This document shows positions 9,851-18,303 of a stretch of DNA of 64,000 nucleotides, piece after piece. Source of the stretch: Planctellipticum variicoloris (GTDB lineage: Bacteria; Planctomycetota; Planctomycetia; Planctomycetales; Planctomycetaceae); NCBI RefSeq assembly GCF_030622045.1, contig NZ_CP130886.1:5960001-6024000 (forward strand), given 5' to 3'. Under the pieces are notes generated by a model that was not told the DNA's origin, ran no database searches, and saw nothing but the letters and a program-made list of their open reading frames with translations. The translations under genes were made by a program, and so were the position numbers. Position 1 is the first letter of the stretch, and each line of letters starts with the position of its first letter.

Positions 9851-9877
9851 CGGACGCAGCGATAGGTTGTGCGTCCG
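9851..9877 (+). terminator. Hairpin after the AlgH-like gene
   Basis: An 8-bp stem (cggacgca / tgcgtccg) with an 11-nt loop begins 10 bases after the stop codon. The following acgtgtccctcct has only a weak T content, so termination may be incomplete. Confidence 0.4.
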
Positions 9878-9989
9878 ACGTGTCCCTCCTGGGAAATCCA
9901 AGTTTTCTGCGTCGTGCTGCGAAAACTGCCGGTTTCCCCCTGCCAAGCCTTGAATCTTTGTGAGGCGGCAGAGGCTGGCGTGCCGTGTG

Positions 9990-10018
9990 TTGAACTTTGC
10001 CCCCCCCCGTTCTAGAAT
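9990..10018 (+). promoter_or_regulatory. Sigma-70-like promoter of the nuo operon
   Basis: TTGAAC at 9990-9995 and TAGAAT at 10013-10018 are separated by exactly 17 bases, with a run of nine C residues inside the spacer. The inferred transcript would start near 10025 and carry a leader of about 110 nt before nuoA. The leader holds a short GC-rich inverted pair (ccccgcg ... cggcgggg). Confidence 0.65.
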
Positions 10019-10137
10019 CCCCGCGCATGCGTTTGCACGGCGGGGAGTTCGTGCGCAAGAAAATCCGGGAGAGCCGGATTGCATTAAACCCTTATCCCGC
10101 CGTGAGTTAATCCTCCGGAAATTACGGCTGGGGCACT

Positions 10138-10515
10138 ATGCAGTCGTTTGACGCGATTCTGCTCTATTTCGGGATCCTGGTCGGCTTTGCGGCTTCGATC
10201 CTGATTCTGACGCACACGATCGGCCCCCGGAAGAAAACCGCCGTCAAGGAAATGCCCTACGAGTCGGGCATGGACCCGGTCGGCGACGCCCGTCAGCCGT
10301 TCGACATTAAATTCTACCTGGTCGCGATTCTGTTCCTCGTGTTCGACGTGGAACTCCTCTTCCTGTATCCGTGGGCGGTCAGCGCCTATGTCGACGGCCC
10401 CGGCGTGCCGGTCGAACTGCGGACCACGGTGTTCTGCGTGATGCTGGTCTTCATGGCCACCCTGGCAATTGCCTACGTCTACGCGTGGCGAAAAGGGGTC
10501 TTTAAATGGCGGTAG
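10138..10515 (+). CDS. nuoA: NADH:quinone oxidoreductase subunit A
   Basis: A 125-residue membrane subunit of complex I. Three hydrophobic helices are visible: about 6-27, 60-82 and 97-117. Between the first two lies the family loop with [11 protein letters not shown], and the second helix enters through [18 protein letters not shown], containing the conserved acidic residues of this subunit. It is the first gene of a 14-subunit operon. Its last 10 bases overlap nuoB, which fits coupled translation. Confidence 0.95.
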   Translation: MQSFDAILLYFGILVGFAASILILTHTIGPRKKTAVKEMPYESGMDPVGDARQPFDIKFYLVAILFLVFDVELLFLYPWAVSAYVDGPGVPVELRTTVFCVMLVFMATLAIAYVYAWRKGVFKWR

Positions 10516-11096
10516 AAACCACGGGCAAGCTTCCCGATGGCGTGTTCATGACGACGCTGGACGCGGCGGCGAACTGGGCCCGGACCAGCAGTCTCTGGCC
10601 GATGCCCTTCGCAACCGCGTGCTGCGGCATCGAGCTGATGGCGACGGCCTCGTCCCGCCACGACCTGGCGCGATTTGGCGCAGAAGTCATGCGATTCAGT
10701 CCGCGGCAGTGCGATCTGATGATCGTCGCCGGCCGGGTGGTGATGAAGATGCTGCCGGTGCTGCAGCGGATCTGGCTGCAGATGCCCGAGCCGAAGTGGT
10801 GCATCTCGATGGGCGCCTGCGCCTGCACGGGGGGCGTGTTCGACACGTACGCCGTGGTGCAGGGCGTGGATCGGTTCATTCCGGTCGACATCTACGTCCC
10901 CGGCTGCCCTCCCCGTCCGGAACAACTGATTGCGGGGATCATGGCCCTGCAGCAGAAGGTCAAGAATACGGGAACTGCTTTCGGGACTGAGTTCGCCGGG
11001 CGGACGCAGGCAATGGGACCGACGCCGTTCGACCCGGACGAGCTGATCCGGATTCGCGAAGCGAACGAGCAGCTTCAGGTTGTCAGTTTGAACTAG
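10506..11096 (+). CDS. nuoB: NADH:quinone oxidoreductase subunit B
   Basis: A 196-residue hydrophilic subunit holding the terminal [4Fe-4S] cluster N2, which passes electrons to quinone. The ligands are visible: tandem Cys39-Cys40 in [10 protein letters not shown], a cysteine in MGACACTGG, and one in VPGCPPRPE. The C-terminal 35 residues are an extension of low similarity. It overlaps nuoA by 10 bases and lies 33 bases before nuoC. Confidence 0.95.
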   Translation: MAVETTGKLPDGVFMTTLDAAANWARTSSLWPMPFATACCGIELMATASSRHDLARFGAEVMRFSPRQCDLMIVAGRVVMKMLPVLQRIWLQMPEPKWCISMGACACTGGVFDTYAVVQGVDRFIPVDIYVPGCPPRPEQLIAGIMALQQKVKNTGTAFGTEFAGRTQAMGPTPFDPDELIRIREANEQLQVVSLN

Positions 11097-11129
11097 GTCG
11101 TTGTCCCGCCCTTTGCGACGGATCGTTTC

Positions 11130-11624
11130 ATGGATAGTCAGGCTCGCCTGCTCGAAAAGTTTCCCGATGCCGGTCTGAATTTCAGCCGGTTCCGGGACAA
11201 CGTGCGGACGACGGTGTCGAATGCCGCGCTACTCGAAGTCATGCTGTTCCTCAAGGGGGAGCTGGGCTTCGACGCGCTGATGGACGTCACCGCGGTCGAC
11301 TATCTGAATTTCGAGGGCGCGACCGACCGATTCGGCGTGGTCTATGTTGTGCTGAACACGACCACCGGCGAGCGGCTGATCCTGAAAACCTTCGTGAACG
11401 ATCCTGAGCCCGAGCTGCCGACGCTGGTTCCGCTGTGGGGCTCGGCGGACTGGCTGGAACGGGAAGTTTACGACATGTTCGGGATTCGGTTCGCCGGCCA
11501 CCCGGACCTGCGACGGATCCTGATGCCCGACGAATTCACGTCGTACCCGTTGCGGAAGGACTATCCGCTGAAGGGTCGCGGCGAGCGGCACAACTTCCCG
11601 GTGATCACGCGAGCGGAGAGCTAG
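11130..11624 (+). CDS. nuoC: NADH:quinone oxidoreductase subunit C
   Basis: A 164-residue hydrophilic subunit of the peripheral arm. The C-terminal signature WLEREVYDMFGIRFAGHPDL followed by RRILMPDEF and PLRKDYPLKG is diagnostic. Here NuoC is separate from NuoD, unlike the fused NuoCD of enterobacteria. A Uma2-type gene begins only 5 bases after its stop, interrupting the normal nuoC-nuoD junction. Confidence 0.95.
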   Translation: MDSQARLLEKFPDAGLNFSRFRDNVRTTVSNAALLEVMLFLKGELGFDALMDVTAVDYLNFEGATDRFGVVYVVLNTTTGERLILKTFVNDPEPELPTLVPLWGSADWLEREVYDMFGIRFAGHPDLRRILMPDEFTSYPLRKDYPLKGRGERHNFPVITRAES

Positions 11625-11629
11625 GACCG

Positions 11630-12199
11630 ATGTCGGTCGATTCCCCGAGTACTGTCGTCACGCCCGAGCAGTTGCTGCAACTGCCCGACGGGAACCGGTA
11701 CGAACTGGTCGACGGCCAGCTTGTGGAGCGCACCATGAGCATGGAGTCAGCGTGGGTAGCGAATCGAGTTGGCAAGGTTCTCTCGACTTACGTCGACAAC
11801 ACTGGCGAAGGGGATGTCTTCAACAGCGACGCCTCGTACCAGTGCTTTGGCGAAGAGGCGGACCGCGTGCGGCGGCCGGACGTGAGCTTCATTCGTCAGG
11901 GGCGACTCTCTGCCGAGCAGTTCCGCGAGGGGCATTGCCGGATCTTTCCCGATCTGGTCGTGGAAGTCGCTTCTCCGAACGATTTGTATTACGACGTTCA
12001 GCATAAGGTGCAGGAGTATCTGACGGCTGGCGTGACAATGGTCTGGGTGGTGGATCCGCCCGTGCGGAGCGTGATGGTTTATCGGCGTGGCGGACCTGTG
12101 GAGCGGCTGGAAGAAAACGACCAGCTCAGCGGAGATCCGGTGCTGCCGGGGTTCGCAGTTCGCGTCGGGGATTTGTTTCCGAAAGCTGGAGCCGTCTGA
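11630..12199 (+). CDS. Uma2-family (DUF820) putative endonuclease inside the nuo operon
   Basis: A 189-residue protein of the Uma2/DUF820 group, which has a PD-(D/E)xK nuclease fold. Visible marks are the N-terminal TPEQLLQLPDGNRYELVDGQL, the core RPDVSFI followed by PDLVVEVASPND (acidic residues spaced as in the nuclease site), and a C-terminal GDPVLPGFAVRVGDLF. These genes are abundant in planctomycetes and cyanobacteria, often as multicopy families, and their role is unproven. The ATG at 11630 lies 5 bases after nuoC, with GGAG nearby. It is cotranscribed with complex I genes by position only; no functional link is evident. Confidence 0.88.
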   Translation: MSVDSPSTVVTPEQLLQLPDGNRYELVDGQLVERTMSMESAWVANRVGKVLSTYVDNTGEGDVFNSDASYQCFGEEADRVRRPDVSFIRQGRLSAEQFREGHCRIFPDLVVEVASPNDLYYDVQHKVQEYLTAGVTMVWVVDPPVRSVMVYRRGGPVERLEENDQLSGDPVLPGFAVRVGDLFPKAGAV

Positions 12200-12258
12200 C
12201 GGCAGCCGGTTGATCGGAGTCAGGCGCCCCTGACTCCATAGAGGGATTCTCGTCCATC

Positions 12259-13482
12259 ATGGCGTTGGAAGTTTCCGATCTTGCCGAACAGGATGCTCCG
12301 GACAAGGAGTATCTGTGGACATTGAACTTCGGACCGCAGCACCCTGCGACGCACACCACGTTGCGGCTGGTGCTCACGCTGGACGGCGAGCGCGTCGTCA
12401 AAGCGGTGCCGCACATCGGTTACCTGCACAGCGGTTTCGAGAAGCTCGGGGAACACCTCGACTTCAATCAGTACGTGACCATCGTCGACCGGATGAACTA
12501 TCTGTCGCCGATGCACAATGAGATTTCCTGGCACCACGCCTGCGAGAAGCTGCTGGGGATCGAGCTGACGCCGCGAGGGAAGTACCTGAGAACGCTGCTG
12601 GCGGAACTGCTCCGCATGCACGACCACCTGCTGAACGTGGGGACGTGCGCGCTGGATCTGGGGGCCTTCACGGCGTTTCTGTACTGCTTCTACCAGCGGG
12701 AGAAGATCTACGACATCGTCGAGTTCGCGTCGGGTCAGCGGTTCCACACGAGCTACACTCGCGTGGGAGGCGTGCTGTACGACGTCAACGATCGCTGGAT
12801 CGAGCAGGTGCGGGACTTCCTCAAGGGATTCCCAAAGGTTCACGACGAAGTCGACCGGCTGCTGACCCGCAACCGGATCTTCGTGGATCGGATGAAGGGG
12901 ATCGGCTACCTGAGCAAAGAAGACGCGATCAACTTCGGCGCGGCCGGCCCGGTGGCCCGGGCCAGCGGCGTGGTCCGGGATCTGCGTCGGGACGAGCCGT
13001 ACCTGGCCTATGGGGATCTCGACTTCAAAGTCATCTGTTCGACGGGCGGCGATTGTTACGCCCGGTACCTGGTCCGGATGCAGGAACTGCTGGAGAGCGT
13101 GAAAATCGCCCACCAGGCGCTGGAGAATCTGCCGAGCGGCCCGGTGAACGTCGATCCGAACGGCAAGCACGTCCTGCCCGCCAAGCCGGCCGTTTACCGC
13201 AGCATCGAGGGTCTGATTCAGCACTTCGAAATGGTGATGCCGAACCGGGGCTTCGAAACGCCGCGAGAGGAAATTTACGCGGCGACCGAGTCGCCCAACG
13301 GCGAACTGGGTTACTACATCGTGACGGACGGCGAGTCGTCGCGGGCGTATCGGGCGCGGACGCGTCCGCCATCCTACGTCCACTTCGGGATCTTCCCGCA
13401 CATCATCAAGGGCTGCATGCTCAGCGATGTGCCGGTGATTCTGGGCAGTTTGAACATCATCGCAGCGGAACTCGACCGGTAG
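12259..13482 (+). CDS. nuoD: NADH:quinone oxidoreductase subunit D
   Basis: A 407-residue subunit forming the quinone site with NuoB. Landmarks are LNFGPQHPATHTTLRLVL (residues about 23-40), HIGYLHSGFEKLGEHL, YTRVGGV, and the C-terminal DVPVILGSLNIIAAELDR. Length is normal for separate NuoD. It follows the Uma2 gene by 59 bases; the next subunit gene starts 164 bases downstream, a gap with no gene that I can support. Confidence 0.95.
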   Translation: MALEVSDLAEQDAPDKEYLWTLNFGPQHPATHTTLRLVLTLDGERVVKAVPHIGYLHSGFEKLGEHLDFNQYVTIVDRMNYLSPMHNEISWHHACEKLLGIELTPRGKYLRTLLAELLRMHDHLLNVGTCALDLGAFTAFLYCFYQREKIYDIVEFASGQRFHTSYTRVGGVLYDVNDRWIEQVRDFLKGFPKVHDEVDRLLTRNRIFVDRMKGIGYLSKEDAINFGAAGPVARASGVVRDLRRDEPYLAYGDLDFKVICSTGGDCYARYLVRMQELLESVKIAHQALENLPSGPVNVDPNGKHVLPAKPAVYRSIEGLIQHFEMVMPNRGFETPREEIYAATESPNGELGYYIVTDGESSRAYRARTRPPSYVHFGIFPHIIKGCMLSDVPVILGSLNIIAAELDR

Positions 13483-13646
13483 GTCGAGTTCTCCCGCAGC
13501 GTCCGCAGAACAACAATCCGCAGACAACGACAGAACAGAAAGGGCGAACGGGGAACCGATTTGGCGCGGCGAGGACGGGGAGAGAACCCTGTGATTTGCG
13601 GCGGGAAACGGGATCAGCCTTCGACCTTCGGGAGCGTGGAGTACTC

Positions 13647-14120
13647 ATGCCGGCCCTTTCGGACGCCATTCGAACGCGGATCAAGGACGAGTTTCCGAAG
13701 TATCCGAACAAGCGCGCGGTGACGCTGCCGGCGCTGCACATCGTGCAGGACGAGTTGCGTCAGGTGTCGATCGAGGCGATTAAGGAGATCGCGGAACTGC
13801 TGGAGCTGCACCCGGCGGAAGTCCACGACACGATGAGCTTCTACGGCTTTTTCCGCGACGAGAAGGCTCCGCTCGGCAAGGACCGCGTCTGGGTCTGCCG
13901 GAGTCTGAGCTGCATGCTGCGTGGCGGCGAAGAGCTGCTGGCGGAAATGTGCAAACGACGGCACGTGAAGCCGGGCGAGACGACGGCGGACGGCAAGGTG
14001 ACGATGGAGTTCGCCGAGTGCCTGGGAGCCTGCGAAGGGGCGCCCTGCATTCTGGTGAACGACGAATGCCACATGAATATTACGGCGGACAAGGCGGACG
14101 AGATCATCAAGAAGCTGTGA
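13647..14120 (+). CDS. nuoE: NADH:quinone oxidoreductase subunit E
   Basis: A 157-residue thioredoxin-fold subunit with a [2Fe-2S] cluster (N1a). The ligand pattern is complete: C-x4-C in VCRSLSC and C-x3-C in ECLGACEGAP. The N-terminal helical part has the ALHIVQDE and IAELLELHPAEVHDTMSFYGFF segments of the family. The ATG at 13647 fits the family start; a long open stretch upstream in the same frame is a shadow of nuoD. A zeta-toxin-like gene begins 16 bases after the stop. Confidence 0.95.
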   Translation: MPALSDAIRTRIKDEFPKYPNKRAVTLPALHIVQDELRQVSIEAIKEIAELLELHPAEVHDTMSFYGFFRDEKAPLGKDRVWVCRSLSCMLRGGEELLAEMCKRRHVKPGETTADGKVTMEFAECLGACEGAPCILVNDECHMNITADKADEIIKKL

Positions 14121-14136
14121 GTGAGGAGACGCCAGC

Positions 14137-14739
14137 GTGTCTGCCGACTCAGGCCCGGATGTAATCATCATCGCCGGTCCGAACGGGGCTGGGAAGACAA
14201 CGGCGTCGGAAGATTTGCTGAACCGGGAGTTGGCAATTCGGGAGTTTGTGAACGCGGACTGGATTGCCAAAGGACTGTCGGGATTTGAACCGGAGACGGC
14301 AGCGATTGCGGCCGGTCGAGTAATGCTCGGCCGTTTGCGGGAGCTTTCCGAGGAGAACGCGAGCTTTGCGTTCGAGACCACGTTGGCGTCTCGAACGTTC
14401 GCGAGGTGGATCCAAGAACTCAGAGTTCGAGGTTATCGCAGTCGACTGATTTATCTGTGGGTGTCTGATCCGGCTTTGTGTCTGGAGCGAGTCAGAACGC
14501 GAGTACGTCTCGGTGGACATCATGTGCCCGATGATGTTGTGATGCGACGGTACGAACTGGGTTTGAGGAATCTGTTTCGGTTGTACTTGCCAGTGGTTGA
14601 TGAGTGGGAGCTTTACGACAATTCGAGGGCGGGTTGGCGGCAGCTCATTGCCTGCGGATCGCGATCTGGCGTCGAGCAGGTTGCGGCTGCGGGACGGTGG
14701 CTGGAATTGAAGGCAAAGTATGGCGTCGCCGGAAACTAG
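14137..14739 (+). CDS. Zeta-toxin-like P-loop kinase inside the nuo operon
   Basis: A 200-residue P-loop protein. The Walker A is GPNGAGKTT (residues 14-22), followed by the zeta-like NADWIAKGL, FAFETTLAS, and an Arg-rich lid RVRLGGHHVPDDVVMRRYE. Zeta toxins phosphorylate UDP-N-acetylglucosamine and need an epsilon-type antitoxin; this shorter class of zeta-like kinases is not well characterised. The start is GTG at 14137. The gene looks more AT-rich than nuo genes, suggesting transfer. It overlaps the next small gene by 20 bases, so the two form a unit lodged between nuoE and nuoF. Confidence 0.8.
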   Translation: MSADSGPDVIIIAGPNGAGKTTASEDLLNRELAIREFVNADWIAKGLSGFEPETAAIAAGRVMLGRLRELSEENASFAFETTLASRTFARWIQELRVRGYRSRLIYLWVSDPALCLERVRTRVRLGGHHVPDDVVMRRYELGLRNLFRLYLPVVDEWELYDNSRAGWRQLIACGSRSGVEQVAAAGRWLELKAKYGVAGN

Positions 14740-15007
14740 CAATGCCGTGGAGCGTGCATTTAGCGAGCCGTGGCGCGTCGAACGGGCTTTGGATCGTGGT
14801 GTGCGTCGGGCGGCTGAGTTTCATCGGGCGTTTGGCGTGCCGATGGTGGGCTGGGAAAATGGTCAGGTCGTCCATTACGATCCGGCCAACGTGATTGAAG
14901 AACTCGACCGGAAGCTGGCCAGCTATCCGTCGGAAGACGTGGCGAATGGCGGCGGGAACGAGGCGACCGGTGAGGTTGCGGATAGGGTGATTCATGGCGA
15001 AGTTTGA
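14720..15007 (+). CDS. Small partner of the zeta-like gene, possible antitoxin
   Basis: A 95-residue hydrophilic protein that overlaps the zeta-like gene by 20 bases and nuoF by 14 bases. It is predicted mostly helical, with EELDRKLASYPSED near the middle. No family was recognised. Size, tight overlap and partner make an antitoxin role reasonable, although the order (toxin first) differs from classical epsilon-zeta. The double overlap means translation of nuoF may depend on ribosomes finishing this gene. Confidence 0.6.
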   Translation: MASPETSNAVERAFSEPWRVERALDRGVRRAAEFHRAFGVPMVGWENGQVVHYDPANVIEELDRKLASYPSEDVANGGGNEATGEVADRVIHGEV

Positions 15008-16331
15008 ACCTGTGCTCCTGGCCCGCTGGGGAAAGCCTAACAGCCAGTCGCTGGAGACTTACCGGGCGGACGGCGGCTACGAGGCCTTCAAGAAGGCCCT
15101 GGCCATGCCGCCCGACGACGTCATTAACGTCGTGAAGGATTCGGGGCTGCGCGGTCGCGGCGGCGCGGGATTCCCCACCGGCGTGAAGTGGACGTTTCTG
15201 CCGAAGAACCACCCGGGGCCGATCTATCTGGCGATCAACGGGGACGAATCCGAGCCGGGGACGTTCAACAACCGGATTCTGATGGAGGAAGATCCCCATC
15301 AGGTGCTCGAAGGCATCTGCATTTCGTGTCATGCGATCAAGTCGAGCGCTGCCTATATCTATCTGCGTTACGAGTTCGGCCGCAGCTATCGCGTGCTGAA
15401 GAAGGCGATCGAAGAACTGTATGCCGCGGGACTGATCGGGAAGAATATCCAGGGGACCGGGTTCAACCTCGATATCTACCTGCATCGCGGCGCGGGCGCC
15501 TACATCTGCGGCGAAGAAACGGGGCTGATTGAGAGTCTGGAAGGGAAGCGGGCCTGGCCGCGAATCAAGCCGCCGTTCCCCGCCATCGAAGGACTGTTCC
15601 GCAAGCCGACGATCGTCAACAACATTGAGACAATGGCCTGCGTGACGCAGATCCTCAAGCGGGGCTCCGACTGGTTCAAGTCGATCGGGGTTCCGCCCGA
15701 CCCGAACATTCCCCGCGACGCCGGCAGCTACGGCCCCAAGCTCTATTGCCTGAGCGGACACGTCAACAAGCCGGGCTGTTACGAAGCCCCGCTGGGGATC
15801 ACTTCGCGACAGCTCATCGACGAGTATGGCGGCGGCGTCTTGAATGGCCGAAAGGTGAAGGCCGTGGTGCCCGGCGGCATCAGCATGGGCTTCCTGAGCG
15901 CCGACGAGCTCGATATCCCTCTGGACTTCAACGGACCCGGAAAAGCCGGATGCCTCGGCCTGGGGACGGCGGCGGTGGTGGTGGTGGACGACTCGACGAG
16001 CATCGTCGACGTCCTTTTCAACTGCGCCCGGTTCTTCTCGCACGAGTCGTGCGGGCAATGCACGCCGTGCCGGGAAGGGACCGCCTGGATGCGGAAGATT
16101 CTGGAGCGGATCCGGAACGGTCAGGGGGAGCTGCGGGACCTGGATCTGCTGCTGGAAGTCTCGGGTTCGATCGGGATCATTCCGGGGACGACGATTTGCG
16201 GTCTGTCGGACGGAGCGGCCTGGCCGGTGAAGAACGCGGTCAAGAAGTTCCGCGGCGAATTCGAAGAGTTCATCAAGAGCGGTAAGAAGTTGGTGAGAGA
16301 GTGCGAGCTGGCTGTGGCGGGAGCGCACTGA
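14994..16331 (+). CDS. nuoF: NADH:quinone oxidoreductase subunit F
   Basis: A 445-residue subunit that binds FMN and NADH and carries [4Fe-4S] cluster N3. Landmarks are the NADH/FMN segment LRGRGGAGFPTGVKW (about residues 52-66), AINGDESEPGTFNNR, GAGAYICGEETGL, and the cluster motif SCGQCTPCREGTAW with the fourth Cys in TTICGLSDG. Length is typical. The start overlaps the small gene upstream by 14 bases, and a HicB-like gene follows after 13 bases. Confidence 0.95.
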   Translation: MAKFEPVLLARWGKPNSQSLETYRADGGYEAFKKALAMPPDDVINVVKDSGLRGRGGAGFPTGVKWTFLPKNHPGPIYLAINGDESEPGTFNNRILMEEDPHQVLEGICISCHAIKSSAAYIYLRYEFGRSYRVLKKAIEELYAAGLIGKNIQGTGFNLDIYLHRGAGAYICGEETGLIESLEGKRAWPRIKPPFPAIEGLFRKPTIVNNIETMACVTQILKRGSDWFKSIGVPPDPNIPRDAGSYGPKLYCLSGHVNKPGCYEAPLGITSRQLIDEYGGGVLNGRKVKAVVPGGISMGFLSADELDIPLDFNGPGKAGCLGLGTAAVVVVDDSTSIVDVLFNCARFFSHESCGQCTPCREGTAWMRKILERIRNGQGELRDLDLLLEVSGSIGIIPGTTICGLSDGAAWPVKNAVKKFRGEFEEFIKSGKKLVRECELAVAGAH

Positions 16332-16344
16332 GGTTTCGGACAAG

Positions 16345-16551
16345 TTGCGATACGAGATCATTCTCTACTGGAGCGAGGCCGATCAGGCTTTTGTGGCAGA
16401 GGTTCCGGAATTGCCGGGATGCATGGCGGATGGTGAGACGTATCAGGCGGCGCTCGATGCGGTGCAGACGGTGATGCGAGAGTGGATCGAAACAGCAGTA
16501 GAGCTGGGGCGTGACGTGCCGCGACCGAAGGGTCGGTTGCTGTTTGCGTGA
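16345..16551 (+). CDS. HicB-like protein without HicA partner, inside the nuo operon
   Basis: A 68-residue HicB-type protein. The partial RNase-H-like fold is evident from YEIILYWSEADQAFVAEVPELPGCMADGETYQAALDAV, with the conserved PELPGC turn. It lacks the C-terminal DNA-binding helix-turn-helix seen in longer HicB antitoxins. No HicA toxin is adjacent, so it may be an orphan or act on a distant partner. The start appears to be TTG at 16345. Residual doubt concerns the start, not the family. Confidence 0.75.
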   Translation: MRYEIILYWSEADQAFVAEVPELPGCMADGETYQAALDAVQTVMREWIETAVELGRDVPRPKGRLLFA

Positions 16552-16611
16552 AGTCGATGTGAGAGCTGAAGGACTCAGGGGTTCTGCCTCTGAACTTCAA
16601 TGGGGATGACG

Positions 16612-18303
16612 ATGCCGACGGTCTATGTAAATGACAAGCCGGTCGAGATCGGGGCCGACGAGAAGCTGAACTGCATCCAGGCCGCGGCCCGCGCCGGGGA
16701 CACGGTGCCGAGCTATTGCTGGCATCCCGAGCTGTCCGTCGTGGCAAGCTGCCGGATGTGCCTCGTCGAAGTCGGCGACAAGAAGCCGGACGGCTCCGTG
16801 GTGATGCAGCCGAAGCTGTTTCCGGGCTGTCAGACGCCGGTCAAGGACGGCACGGTCATCGTTACCGAAAGCGCCAAGGTGAAGGCCGCTCAGGCCGGCA
16901 CGCTGGAGTACCTGCTGCTCAATCACCCGCTGGACTGCCCGGTCTGCGATCAGGCCGGTGAATGCGGGCTGCAGGATTACAGCTTCAAGTACGGTCGCGG
17001 CTACAGCCGGCTCAACGAGCCGAAGAACATCAAGCCCGACAAGGACTACATCGGCGATCAGATCACGCTGTTTACCGACCGCTGCATCATGTGTACGCGG
17101 TGCGTCCGGTTCACGCGGGAGATCAGCGGCACGGCCGAGCTGCAGGTGACGGCCCGCGGCTCGGAAGAAGAAATCGACATTTTTCCGGGCCAGCCGTGTA
17201 ATAACAAGCTGGCCGGCAACGTGGTTGATCTCTGCCCGGTCGGCGCGCTCTGCAGCAAGGACTTCCTCTACGAGCAGCGCGTGTGGTGGCTGCAGACGAA
17301 AGACTCCGTCTGCCCCGGTTGCAGCACCGGCTGCAGCATCAAGATCGATCAGAACAAGGACACGCTCTACCGGCTCCGGCCGCGGGAGAACGAGCAGGCC
17401 CAGGGGCACTTCATGTGCGACGAGGGTCGGTTCGGCTGGAAGTACATCCACTCCGAACAACGGCTCAAGTCGCCGCTGGTGAAGGCGGGCGGCGAAGCGG
17501 CGGTTCCGGCGAGCTGGGAGACGGCCCAACCCGCCGCCCGACAGGCGCTGCAGGAAGCCATCAAGAAGAACGGCAAGAAAGTGGCTGCGGTGATCTCGCC
17601 GTGGGCGACGCTCGAAGAGGCGTTCCTGCTGGCGAAGCTGGCCAAGGGTCTTTCGGCGGACGTCACGCTGGCCCTGGGGCCCGTGCGGGTGGTCGGCGAG
17701 GACGATCAGTACCCGAAGGGTGTCGATGGCAAGCCGACAAAGCCGGTGCGGTTTACGATCCGGGCGGAGAAGTGTCCGAATCGGGCGGGCGTCGAAGCCG
17801 TGCTGAAGCAGTTCCAGGGGAAGGTGATCGGGTTCGACCAGTTTGCCGGCCAGGCGGACAAGGGCGAGTTCGACGCGATCTACGTCCTCGGCGGCGACCC
17901 GACAGGCTTCACCGCGGCGGAGGCCGGCAAGCTGGCGAAGGCCAGGCTGCTGATCGTCCAGGATCTCCTGACATCTCCGCTGTCCGAGAAGGCTCAGTAC
18001 GTGCTGCCGGGAGGCGCGTGGGCCGAGAAGGAAGGAACGTTCGTCAATCACAACGGCCTGGCGCAGGCGATTCACCGGGCCTTGCGGGGTCCGGAGGACG
18101 CGCGGCCGGACGGGCGAATTCTGTGGGAGCTTGCCGGGCGGAAGGGGCTGTTCCACGCTCCGACGCTGCGGCAGGAAATTGCGGGCGAAGTGGCGGCTCT
18201 GGCGGCCCTGATCGTCGGCGACGTGGGTGAGACAGGCATCTTCTTGAAACACGACGGTGCGGCTGCGGAAGCCCGTCAGCCCGCCGGGAGTGCAGCGCAA
18301 TGA
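16612..18303 (+). CDS. nuoG: NADH:quinone oxidoreductase subunit G, short form
   Basis: A 563-residue iron-sulfur subunit. Clusters visible in order: [2Fe-2S] ligands SYCWHPE / SCRMC / GCQTP, a His-Cys type [4Fe-4S] site HPLDCPVCDQAGEC, a ferredoxin site CIMCTRC with LCPVGAL, and an additional C-x2-C-x3-C ... C set (VCPGCSTGC, FMCDEGRF) matching the off-path N7 cluster of some bacteria. The molybdopterin-like C-terminal part is much shorter than in the 900-residue enterobacterial protein. ATG codons at 16600, 16606 and 16612 are in frame; 16612 has GGGGA at a good distance. It ends in an ATGA overlap with nuoH. Confidence 0.93.
   Translation: MPTVYVNDKPVEIGADEKLNCIQAAARAGDTVPSYCWHPELSVVASCRMCLVEVGDKKPDGSVVMQPKLFPGCQTPVKDGTVIVTESAKVKAAQAGTLEYLLLNHPLDCPVCDQAGECGLQDYSFKYGRGYSRLNEPKNIKPDKDYIGDQITLFTDRCIMCTRCVRFTREISGTAELQVTARGSEEEIDIFPGQPCNNKLAGNVVDLCPVGALCSKDFLYEQRVWWLQTKDSVCPGCSTGCSIKIDQNKDTLYRLRPRENEQAQGHFMCDEGRFGWKYIHSEQRLKSPLVKAGGEAAVPASWETAQPAARQALQEAIKKNGKKVAAVISPWATLEEAFLLAKLAKGLSADVTLALGPVRVVGEDDQYPKGVDGKPTKPVRFTIRAEKCPNRAGVEAVLKQFQGKVIGFDQFAGQADKGEFDAIYVLGGDPTGFTAAEAGKLAKARLLIVQDLLTSPLSEKAQYVLPGGAWAEKEGTFVNHNGLAQAIHRALRGPEDARPDGRILWELAGRKGLFHAPTLRQEIAGEVAALAALIVGDVGETGIFLKHDGAAAEARQPAGSAAQ

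Noticed and set aside
12220-13527. Long antisense frames opposite nuoD and other nuo genes
   Set aside because: They mirror conserved subunit genes and have biased low-complexity translations.
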